Assembly (NCBI GenBank): GCA_963660385.1
Contig: CAVKWQ010000052.1
Span: 1 to 10,757, forward strand
DNA: 10,757 bases
Origin: Avelusimicrobium sp963660385
Lineage (GTDB): Bacteria > Elusimicrobiota > Elusimicrobia > Elusimicrobiales > Elusimicrobiaceae
Direction of reading: 5' to 3'
This document shows, piece after piece, positions 1 through 4,533 of the stretch; position 1 is the first letter of the stretch; each line of letters opens with the position of its first letter. The position numbers and the translations under genes are program-made. The notes below the pieces were generated by a model that saw nothing but the letters and a program-made list of their open reading frames with translations, did not search any database and had not been told where the DNA came from.

Positions 1-104
1 GGATACATCCGGGTACGACCACCGCGATTTATCAAAATTTTAACAAAAAAAAAAACGAAACAACCCCTTTATGAACAACTGCTAAAAAGACAACAACAAA
101 CAAC
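1..104. other. Gene-less left edge
   Basis: No gene can be supported here. Two plus-strand frames enter from the left edge and stop early, at 41-43 (TAA) and 73-75 (TGA), so the last codons of a gene lying to the left could be present. With fewer than 25 codons I cannot choose between the frames. The sequence is AT-rich and contains a run of eleven A at 45-55. Confidence 0.4.
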
Positions 105-106
105 GA

Positions 107-135
107 GATCCCGGATAAAAACCTTCCGGGATGAC
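107..135 (+). repeat. Palindromic repeat copy 1 (29 bases, forward)
   Basis: Stem ATCCCGGA (108-115) pairs with TCCGGGAT (125-132) around a nine-base loop. It is followed by GAC and then by a GC-rich 11-mer (140-150) that recurs at the other end of the cluster. The loop resembles those of the copies at 331-359 and 387-415. Confidence 0.75.
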
Positions 136-269
136 GACACCCTGCGGGCCGCGCCTTGCAGGCGGCAGATTTTCCGCGCCCTTTTGATTTATTGGGCAAC
201 ACTCTTTTTGTAATGTCGCCAACAAACGAAACGGCAACAATAAAAAATAAGGCTGTTATAAAATTGGGG

Positions 270-294
270 GTCATTCTGAACTTGTTTCAGAATC
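270..294 (-). repeat. Palindromic repeat copy 2 (25 bases, reverse)
   Basis: Stem ATTCTGAA (273-280) pairs with TTCAGAAT (286-293) around a five-base loop. Read on the minus strand it is the same 25-base type as the copy at 442-466, with a compensated base-pair change in the stem (T-A here, C-G there). Confidence 0.75.
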
Positions 295-330
295 TACCGA
301 TTGAGTTGTTCGTCGTTTATAAAAATAAAA

Positions 331-359
331 GTCATACTGGAAGGTTTCTGTCCAGTATC
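331..359 (-). repeat. Palindromic repeat copy 3 (29 bases, reverse)
   Basis: Stem ATACTGGA (334-341) pairs with TCCAGTAT (351-358). On the minus strand the loop carries AGAAACCT, close to the AAAAACCT of the copy at 107-135. Stem differences from that copy are compensated on both arms. Confidence 0.75.
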
Positions 360-386
360 CGTTGTTTTCCTTTTTTTATAACAACA

Positions 387-415
387 GATCCTGGACTACA
401 ACTTTCCAGGATGAC
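387..415 (+). repeat. Palindromic repeat copy 4 (29 bases, forward)
   Basis: Stem ATCCTGGA (388-395) pairs with TCCAGGAT (405-412), followed by GAC. It belongs to the same 29-base type as the copies at 107-135 and 331-359, with a related loop (TACAACTT). Confidence 0.75.
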
Positions 416-441
416 GGCAACAGCAAACTACCCAAGACGTA

Positions 442-466
442 GATCCTGAAATAAATTCAGGATGAC
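442..466 (+). repeat. Palindromic repeat copy 5 (25 bases, forward)
   Basis: Stem ATCCTGAA (443-450) pairs with TTCAGGAT (456-463) around a five-base loop, followed by GAC. It is the forward counterpart of the 25-base copy at 270-294. Confidence 0.75.
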
Positions 467-484
467 CTCTTGTTTCATAAAGTC

Positions 485-589
485 GTCATTCCCGAGTGTC
501 TGCCAGCGCGGAGCGTTTGGAAATCTGTTTTTGTCGTGGTTATTCTCTTACGAAACAACAGATTTCCGACTCCAACACTCGGGAATGAC
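485..589. repeat. Nested 105-base palindrome, MITE-like
   Basis: The ends are perfect 15-base inverted repeats: GTCATTCCCGAGTGT at 485-499 and its reverse complement at 575-589. Inside lies a second perfect 11-base inverted repeat (519-529 with 557-567), extended by TCGT (534-537) with ACGA (550-553). The outer GTCATTC and GAATGAC match the outer bases of the short palindromes nearby, so this may be two repeats placed head to head with a hairpin between them, or a small non-autonomous element. I see no clear target-site duplication and no coding capacity. Confidence 0.6.
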
Positions 590-605
590 AACAATAATAA
601 CAGCA

Positions 606-646
606 GATCCCGTAACCCTGCGGGCCTCCAAACACTACGGGATGAC
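606..646 (+). repeat. Palindromic repeat copy 6 with GC-rich insert
   Basis: Stem ATCCCGTA (607-614) pairs with TACGGGAT (636-643), followed by GAC. The loop is longer than in the other copies because it contains the 11-mer CCCTGCGGGCC (616-626), which occurs again just outside the palindrome (651-661) and beside copy 1 (140-150). The right flanks of copies 1 and 6 resemble each other for about 30 bases, suggesting a larger repeat unit. Confidence 0.65.
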
Positions 647-695
647 GGCGCCCTGCGGGCCGCCGCTTGTTCGCCCTCTGCGGAAAAATACCAAT

Positions 696-725
696 AGAAA
701 AGGGCCAAACGTAAGGTTTGGCCCC
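696..725 (-). terminator. Rho-independent terminator of the oxidoreductase operon
   Basis: On the minus strand a perfect nine-base stem (716-724 with 702-710, arms GGGCCAAAC and GTTTGGCCC) with a five-base loop is followed by a run of five T (complement of 697-701). It lies 27 bases past the stop codon of the gamma-subunit gene, where the operon would be expected to end. Confidence 0.85.
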
Positions 726-751
726 TCTCATTAAATTGCTAACTTTTCCAG

Positions 752-1288
752 TTAGTTTACCGCATCAAAACCGGCTTGCAAGGCCTTTTTGTTCAGTTCC
801 AGCATTTCCGGCTTCGCGCGTTTATAAACCTTCTTCATCGCGTGCGCCACGCTTTCCAGCGTAACCGCGCCCGTCAGTTTAATAAAAGCGCCCAACGCCA
901 CCAGGTTGGCAATGCGGTCCATCCCCAACTCCTCGGCAATTTTGTTGCAAGGCACACACACCACTTTAATATCGGTGCGGGTAGGGCGGGAGTTAATCAA
1001 CGAACTGTTAATAATCATCAGCCCGCCTTTTTTGAGCAAGGGCTCAAACTTAGGCAAGGACGGCTCGTTCATTACGATAACCGTATCCGGCGTGGACACA
1101 ATCGGCGTGTAAACCTCCCCGTCCGACACTACTACGGAGCAGTTGGCCGTACCGCCGCGCATTTCCGGCCCGTAGGACGGAAGCCAACTGGCGTTCTTTT
1201 TGTTCTCCACGCCCGCCTGCGCGAGCAAAATACCGGCAGAAATAACACCTTGTCCGCCAAATCCGGCGATTCTAATACCTTGATACAT
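752..1288 (-). CDS. korC: 2-oxoacid:ferredoxin oxidoreductase, gamma subunit
   Basis: A 178-residue protein of the pyruvate/ketoisovalerate oxidoreductase gamma family. It belongs to the cytoplasmic complex that oxidatively decarboxylates a 2-oxoacid with CoA, producing acyl-CoA, CO2 and reduced ferredoxin. Visible family marks are GFGGQGV at residues 9-15, near the N-terminus, and SYGPEMRGG at 38-46, both typical of gamma subunits. The length is normal. The ATG overlaps the beta-subunit stop by one base (TAATG), which implies translational coupling, and a G-rich stretch just before it can serve as ribosome binding site. It is the last gene of the operon; a strong terminator follows. The symbol is assigned by position in the four-gene set. 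Substrate preference (2-oxoglutarate, branched-chain 2-oxoacids or other) cannot be read from this subunit. Confidence 0.93.
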   Translation of the reverse strand: MYQGIRIAGFGGQGVISAGILLAQAGVENKKNASWLPSYGPEMRGGTANCSVVVSDGEVYTPIVSTPDTVIVMNEPSLPKFEPLLKKGGLMIINSSLINSRPTRTDIKVVCVPCNKIAEELGMDRIANLVALGAFIKLTGAVTLESVAHAMKKVYKRAKPEMLELNKKALQAGFDAVN

Positions 1289-2031
1289 TATTTCGCCCCC
1301 TCGTCTTTAAATACGCCCAACGGGTATTGAGGCATCATTTTGGTGCGCACAAATTCCAACGCCTGCGGCACGCTGGCGTGCCAGTTAGTCGGGCATTGGG
1401 AAAGCACTTCCACCATAGAGAATCCCACCCCGTTTACTTGGTTTTCAAACGCTTTTTTAATCGCTTGTTTGGCCTTCATTACGTTCTGCGGGCAGTCCAC
1501 CGCCACGCGGGCCAAGTATTTGGAGCCCGTAATCTGCGCAAGCATTTCGCACATATTAATCGGCCAGCCCTGCAATTTGGGGTCGCGGCCTTTGGGGGCG
1601 GTAGTAGCCACTTGGCCGACCAAGGTGGTCGGGGCCATTTGGCCGCCCGTCATACCGTAAATGGCGTTATTGATAAAAATGACGGTAATGTTTTCGCTGC
1701 GTACGGCGGCGTGTACAATCTCAGCCATACCGATAGAAGCCAGGTCGCCGTCGCCCTGATAGGAAAACACAATCGCCTGTGGTTTGGAGCGTTTTACGCC
1801 CGTGGCAATAGCCGGGCCGCGTCCGTGCGCGCCCTGCACCATATCGCAAGCAAAGTAGGAATCCGCAAACACGGCACAGCCCACCGGGGCCACGCCGATT
1901 ACACGGTCCGCAATATGGAGTTCGTCAAACACTTCGCCCATTAAGCGGTGCACAATCCCGTGCCCGCAGCCGGGGCAATAGTGCATCGGCAAGTCAGTTA
2001 AACTGGCGGGTTTTTTGGCTAAAATGGTCAT
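1288..2031 (-). CDS. korB: 2-oxoacid:ferredoxin oxidoreductase, beta subunit (thiamine diphosphate-binding)
   Basis: A 247-residue beta subunit that carries the thiamine diphosphate cofactor of the complex. CPGCGHG lies at residues 19-25, a conserved cysteine-containing motif of the family. The cofactor motif starts at GDGD (93-96) and ends at NN (121-122), followed by YGMTGGQ, the usual Mg-thiamine diphosphate signature. The length fits the short KorB/VorA-type beta subunits, not the long fused pyruvate oxidoreductases. The start codon lies four bases after the alpha-subunit stop, and a purine-rich GGAGG overlapping the end of the alpha gene provides the ribosome binding site. The stop shares one base with the gamma start. 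The exact 2-oxoacid substrate is not visible from sequence. Confidence 0.94.
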   Translation of the reverse strand: MTILAKKPASLTDLPMHYCPGCGHGIVHRLMGEVFDELHIADRVIGVAPVGCAVFADSYFACDMVQGAHGRGPAIATGVKRSKPQAIVFSYQGDGDLASIGMAEIVHAAVRSENITVIFINNAIYGMTGGQMAPTTLVGQVATTAPKGRDPKLQGWPINMCEMLAQITGSKYLARVAVDCPQNVMKAKQAIKKAFENQVNGVGFSMVEVLSQCPTNWHASVPQALEFVRTKMMPQYPLGVFKDEGAK

Positions 2032-2035
2032 AAAT

Positions 2036-3199
2036 CTATTTGCCTCCTTTCAGGTCGCCCTGCATACCCAGGGTGGTATCACGCTGGCAGTTGTAGGTAA
2101 ACCCGGCGGCGTGTTCCTGCAAATCAAACAAGCCGTCTTTCTTGCCCGTAAGCGCGGAGCGCACGGCAGTCAAAATAGTGGAACCGTCCGGCTGGCCCCC
2201 GGCGGGGTAGGCGTTTAAATAAACGGGCGTTTTGCCGTTTACAGCCAGTTTTACGTCCTGCACCAACTGGCCCAAACTCTGCTCCACACACAATACGGCC
2301 TTGGCCTTAGAGGCTAATTCCGCCAAGCGTTTGGACGGGAACGGCCACAGCGTAATCGGGCGGAAGAGGCCGACTTTTAAGCCTTCCTCTTTGGCCTTGT
2401 TTACGGCTTCCAAACACGCGCGGGAAGATAATCCGTACGCCACCAACAGCACATCGCAGTCTTCGGCGTCGCGTTCTTCCCAGCGGGCTTCGGTTTGTTC
2501 AATTAAACCGTAGCGTTTGGCGCGTTCCACCACGTCGGCGATTAAATTATCGCCCTTGTAGGAGAAAACATTATTCTTCTTTTTGCCGTTTTTGTTGATA
2601 TCCACAGCCCAGTCAAACTTGCCCAGTTTATTGGGGTCAATGGGGTCAAAATTAAAGGACATACTTTCCATCATTTGGCCCAAAATGCCGTCAGCCAAAA
2701 TCATACAGGGCATACGGTATTTTTCGGCAAGTTCAAAACCCAGTTTCGGAAAGTTGCCCAACTCTTCTACGGAGTTCGGGGCCAATACGATAATGTGGTA
2801 ATCCCCGTTACCGCCGCCGCGGGTGGCCTGGAAATAATCCCCCTGCGCGCCTGCAATACTGCCCAAACCCGGGCCGCCGCGCATTACGTTTACGATAAGG
2901 CAAGGCAAATCGGCGCTGGCCAAATAGGTAATACCTTCCTGCTTCAAACTTACGCCCGGAGAGGAAGAAGACGTCATACTGCGGGTGCCGGTGGAAGCGG
3001 CACCGTACACCATATTGATAGCGGCCACTTCGCTTTCGGCCTGTACAAACGAACCGCCGGCGTCAGCCATATTGGCGGACATAAATTCCGGCACTTCGTT
3101 TTGAGGGGTAATCGGGTAACCGGCAAAGAAGCGGCAGCCCGCGCGGATAGCGCCTTCGGCCAAGGCTTCGTTGCCTTTTCTTAATGTTTTTTCGGTCAT
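2036..3199 (-). CDS. vorB: 2-oxoacid:ferredoxin oxidoreductase, alpha subunit (VorB/KorA type)
   Basis: A 387-residue alpha subunit. The N-terminal pyrimidine-binding domain shows GYPITPQNE around residues 27-35, the hallmark of these subunits, followed by a glycine-rich stretch with MRGGPGLG and the QATRGGG segment. The C-terminal transketolase-like domain begins at about residue 255 (LLVAYG) and contains the FRPITLWPFP segment seen in the family. Overall it looks most like proteins annotated as VorB (3-methyl-2-oxobutanoate, that is, branched-chain 2-oxoacid oxidation), but VorB and KorA cannot be separated reliably by eye. In an anaerobe such an enzyme would link amino-acid fermentation to reduced ferredoxin. 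The start is 21 bases after the ferredoxin stop, with GAGGA about eleven bases upstream of the ATG. Confidence 0.93.
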   Translation of the reverse strand: MTEKTLRKGNEALAEGAIRAGCRFFAGYPITPQNEVPEFMSANMADAGGSFVQAESEVAAINMVYGAASTGTRSMTSSSSPGVSLKQEGITYLASADLPCLIVNVMRGGPGLGSIAGAQGDYFQATRGGGNGDYHIIVLAPNSVEELGNFPKLGFELAEKYRMPCMILADGILGQMMESMSFNFDPIDPNKLGKFDWAVDINKNGKKKNNVFSYKGDNLIADVVERAKRYGLIEQTEARWEERDAEDCDVLLVAYGLSSRACLEAVNKAKEEGLKVGLFRPITLWPFPSKRLAELASKAKAVLCVEQSLGQLVQDVKLAVNGKTPVYLNAYPAGGQPDGSTILTAVRSALTGKKDGLFDLQEHAAGFTYNCQRDTTLGMQGDLKGGK

Positions 3200-3220
3200 A
3201 GGTAAAAAATCCTCAAATCG

Positions 3221-3427
3221 TTATTCTTTAATTACCGTAATGGCAATATCGGGGCACATCATATAGCACATCTTGCAGCCGATGCAGTCCTGCGGACGTT
3301 CCATAACGGCAGGGAAATACCCTTTTTTGCTAATGGTTTTGGCTTTGCCCAAGCATTTCTTCGGGCAAGCGCTGACGCACAAATAACAGGCTTTGCATCT
3401 GTTGGCGTCCACTTCAATTCTTGGCAT
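3221..3427 (-). CDS. korD: 4Fe-4S ferredoxin-like subunit of the 2-oxoacid oxidoreductase
   Basis: A 68-residue protein with two CxxCxxCxxxCP motifs: cysteines 11, 14, 17, 21 and cysteines 48, 51, 54, 58. It should hold two [4Fe-4S] clusters and pass electrons from the catalytic subunits to free ferredoxin. It opens the operon in the order delta, alpha, beta, gamma, a common arrangement for VOR/KOR enzymes. The frame stays open about 43 codons further upstream, but I chose the ATG at 3427 because AGGAG (3432-3436 on the complementary strand) precedes it by four bases, because family members begin just before the first cluster motif, and because the upstream extension is hydrophobic and lacks family features. 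Confidence 0.92.
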   Translation of the reverse strand: MPRIEVDANRCKACYLCVSACPKKCLGKAKTISKKGYFPAVMERPQDCIGCKMCYMMCPDIAITVIKE

Positions 3428-3469
3428 AATTCTCCTGTGGGTCCGGGGGTAGAACCGGAAAAACCCATA

Positions 3470-3504
3470 TATAAAGTATATGACTTTTAGCAGTACAAAG
3501 GCAA
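3470..3504 (-). promoter_or_regulatory. Candidate promoter of the oxidoreductase operon
   Basis: On the minus strand TTGCCT (3504-3499) is followed after 18 bases by TATACT (3480-3475). A second reading is TTGTAC (3498-3493), 17 bases, TTTATA (3475-3470). Either would place transcription start some 35-40 bases before the ferredoxin start codon. Both are imperfect matches to the housekeeping consensus in an AT-rich stretch. Between promoter and gene lies a small hairpin (TCCGG at 3442-3446 with CCGGA at 3455-3459). The rest of 3428-3644 shows no gene. Confidence 0.4.
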
Positions 3505-3644
3505 TAATAAACGCCCTTAATTTTGCTACAATAATTAAGCGGCAAAAAAACCACATTTGTTTGAAAAAGTTGCCTAAACGCTGCCAAAAAGCGGTTTAAT
3601 TTGTGGCGTAAAAAAATATTTTCCCGTCGGAAAGCGTAAAAAGA

Positions 3645-3673
3645 TTGCCGAAGCGGCTTAAATTTTGTATTAT
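3645..3673 (+). promoter_or_regulatory. Promoter of the tRNA-Phe gene
   Basis: TTGCCG (3645-3650) and TATTAT (3668-3673) are separated by exactly 17 bases, a good match to a sigma-70-type promoter. The mature tRNA begins 12 bases after the -10 element, so transcription would start only a few bases before it. Spacing and position make this the best-supported promoter in the window. Confidence 0.7.
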
Positions 3674-3684
3674 ATTTAGGTAAT

Positions 3685-3756
3685 GCCGAGGTAGCTCAGT
3701 GGTAGAGCACCGGTCTGAAAAACCGGGTGTCGACAGTTCGATCCTGTCCCTCGGCA
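3685..3756 (+). tRNA. tRNA-Phe (anticodon GAA)
   Basis: A complete cloverleaf can be folded. The acceptor stem GCCGAGG (3685-3691) pairs with CCTCGGC (3749-3755). The D stem is GCTC/GAGC, the anticodon stem CCGGT (3710-3714) pairs with ACCGG (3722-3726), and the T stem GACAG/CTGTC closes a TTCGATC loop. The anticodon loop CTGAAAA has GAA at 3717-3719, which reads phenylalanine codons. The discriminator base is A, and the next bases are TTT, so CCA is not encoded and must be added by the CCA enzyme. It is the only plus-strand gene in the window, with its own promoter and terminator, so it is a single-gene unit. Confidence 0.97.
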
Positions 3757-3770
3757 TTTTCCTTTTGTTA

Positions 3771-3800
3771 AAAACCCCGCCAAAGCGGGGTTTTTTATTT
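3771..3800. terminator. Bidirectional terminator between tRNA-Phe and pilin
   Basis: AACCCCGC (3773-3780) pairs with GCGGGGTT (3785-3792) around a four-base loop. The stem is flanked by A-rich sequence on the left and a T run on the right, so it can end the tRNA transcript on the plus strand and the pilin transcript on the minus strand. The pilin stop codon lies at 3800-3802, beside the T run. Confidence 0.88.
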
Positions 3801-4267
3801 TACAAAGGATAGCACCAATAGTTACCTTCTCCTAGGCAGGCCTGTTGCGTGGGAGAAAATTTTTTACAAAAATTATTTGCCTCCACATCCCCCTTTGCCG
3901 CAGTACATACCACCCGGTCATCATATACATACACTTGAATAAAAAAATGGGGCGTTTTATTATATCTGGCCTGCATTTCCCCTCCCCCATAACTACGCAA
4001 ACCATATGTAAAATCCTTAAAAGCATAATCATTTTTACCGGACAAATTTTCCACCCCTAAATCATCCCAAGTAGTTGCCGGGGCCCCGTTAGCCAAGGTA
4101 TATTCCCGTTGCATATCGCGGATATGTTTTAACTGGACAACAGCCTCCGTCGTCCGGGCTTTTAGTACCACGGCTTGATACTGTGGCAGGGCGACTGCCG
4201 CCAAAATACCAATAATTAACACCACTACCAACAATTCTATTAACGTGAAGCCTGTTTGCTTGTTCAT
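3800..4267 (-). CDS. Type IV pilin-like protein (prepilin N-terminus)
   Basis: A 155-residue prepilin. The leader MNKQTG is followed by FTLIELLVVVLIIGILAAVA, the class III/type IVa signal, to be cut by prepilin peptidase after Gly6; Glu11 becomes Glu5 of the mature protein. Residues 7-29 form the hydrophobic helix used for membrane anchoring and assembly. The C-terminal part has four cysteines (121, 134, 144, 152), which could form the disulfide-bonded D-region of a pilin. It could be a major pilin, minor pilin or pseudopilin; no assembly genes are nearby, as is common for the orphan pilins of Elusimicrobiota. I chose the ATG at 4267 because AAGGAG lies seven bases before it and the signal starts correctly; the frame runs 43 codons further upstream without pilin features. 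A long structured leader precedes it. Confidence 0.93.
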   Translation of the reverse strand: MNKQTGFTLIELLVVVLIIGILAAVALPQYQAVVLKARTTEAVVQLKHIRDMQREYTLANGAPATTWDDLGVENLSGKNDYAFKDFTYGLRSYGGGEMQARYNKTPHFFIQVYVYDDRVVCTAAKGDVEANNFCKKFSPTQQACLGEGNYWCYPL

Positions 4268-4287
4268 CTGAACGCTCCTTTTTACCA

Positions 4288-4353
4288 GGCTCCGCACATA
4301 AAAAACGGCTGATTGCACGGAGCCGCAAACAGGTAGCCCCACACAACAGCCGT
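4288..4353 (-). promoter_or_regulatory. Possible attenuator or pseudoknot before the pilin
   Basis: In RNA order ACGGCTG (4353-4347) can pair with CAGCCGT (4311-4305), which is followed directly by a U run (4305-4300), like a long-looped terminator. GGCTCCG (4324-4318), inside that loop, can pair with CGGAGCC (4294-4288) beyond the U run. The two helices cross, so they form either an H-type pseudoknot (connecting segments of 22, 6 and 10 bases) or alternative states, one terminator-like and one not. The second helix ends seven bases before the Shine-Dalgarno sequence. Confidence 0.4.
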
Positions 4354-4383
4354 GGTTTGCCGCCCAAAGGACGGCAAACACTC

Positions 4384-4426
4384 GGCCCAAAAGCAAAAGG
4401 GTAATTAGTCCTTTTATTTTTGGGCC
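4384..4426 (-). repeat. 17-pair inverted repeat in the pilin leader
   Basis: 4384-4400 and 4410-4426 are complementary over 17 positions with two mismatches, around a nine-base loop. The arms carry GGCCCAAAA and TTTTGGGCC at their outer ends. No U run follows in either direction, so it is not an ordinary terminator. It lies in the middle of the structured leader. Confidence 0.6.
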
Positions 4427-4434
4427 TAAAACGA

Positions 4435-4502
4435 CTGTTTTTGGCCTGTTTGCGTACCGCCTAAGCGGTTACACACCATATCTGCTATGGTCCCAAAAAC
4501 AG
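4435..4502 (-). ncRNA. Candidate three-way-junction RNA element
   Basis: A perfect ten-pair outer helix (CTGTTTTTGG at 4435-4444 with CCAAAAACAG at 4493-4502) encloses two perfect hairpins: ACCGC/GCGGT with a four-base loop (4456-4469) and ACCATA/TATGGT with a five-base loop (4475-4491). The main unpaired part, 4445-4455, is exactly complementary over ten bases to 4324-4333 further down the leader. The compact arrangement suggests a folded RNA or DNA element. It is not a known family that I recognise, and which strand is functional is inferred from the pilin lying downstream. Confidence 0.4.
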
Positions 4503-4533
4503 ATTAAATTTTTTACTGCTTAAAAATTTCCTC

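Larger units (their letters stand above)
105..665. repeat. Cluster of short palindromic repeats
   Basis: A gene-less stretch made up largely of short perfect inverted repeats with the common form GATNCYGRA, short loop, TYCRGNATGAC. Four copies read forward (107-135, 387-415, 442-466, 606-646) and two in reverse (270-294, 331-359). A larger nested palindrome lies at 485-589. Stem sequences differ between copies, yet each stem stays fully complementary, and the outer GAT and ATGAC bases are kept. Open frames across the stretch cut through the repeats and look non-coding. Similar dispersed palindromes occur between genes in many bacteria, so these are probably genome-wide repeats; their mobility or function is unknown. 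Confidence 0.8.
4268..4533 (-). promoter_or_regulatory. Structured leader upstream of the pilin gene
   Basis: 266 bases without a gene between the methyltransferase and the pilin. Read on the minus strand they contain, in order: a three-way-junction-like fold (4502-4435), a 17-pair hairpin with two mismatches (4426-4410 with 4400-4384), a perfect eight-pair hairpin (4379-4372 with 4362-4355), a seven-pair helix followed by a U run (4353-4347 with 4311-4305; U run 4305-4300), and a crossing seven-pair helix (4324-4318 with 4294-4288). The Shine-Dalgarno AAGGAG follows at 4280-4275. I found no convincing promoter, so the leader may be transcribed by read-through from the operon upstream or from a promoter I cannot recognise. 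It matches no riboswitch class that I can recall. Confidence 0.5.

Noticed and set aside
1..75. 3' end of a plus-strand gene entering from the left
   Set aside because: Two different frames could provide such an end, each with fewer than 25 codons, and nothing distinguishes them.
105..665. CRISPR array
   Set aside because: The repeats differ in sequence and orientation, spacing is irregular, and each unit is itself a hairpin of 25-41 bases. No cas genes are present.
156..734. Several open frames of 60-97 codons on both strands in the repeat cluster
   Set aside because: They run through the palindromes, so their translations repeat the repeat sequence. They lack convincing ribosome binding sites and resemble no protein family I know.
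776..1944. Long plus-strand frames opposite the oxidoreductase genes (776-1330 and 1327-1944)
   Set aside because: Their translations are rich in Arg, His and Gly and match no family; they are antisense shadows of strongly supported genes.
3428..3556. N-terminal extension of the ferredoxin subunit with a hydrophobic stretch
   Set aside because: The upstream part is AT-rich promoter-like DNA. A ribosome binding site and the normal family length support the ATG at 3427.
4268..4396. N-terminal extension of the pilin by 43 residues
   Set aside because: The extension has no prepilin features, and a good Shine-Dalgarno sequence sits directly before the ATG at 4267.
4435..4502. Integron attC site
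   Set aside because: It is a folded palindromic element, but the required core boxes (RYYYAAC and GTTRRRY) do not lie at its ends, and there is no integrase or cassette array.
4268..4533. Known cyclic-di-GMP riboswitch, attractive because these control pili elsewhere
   Set aside because: The stretch ACGCAAACAGGCC only partly recalls the class I core. The other conserved segments and the tetraloop-receptor arrangement are not found.
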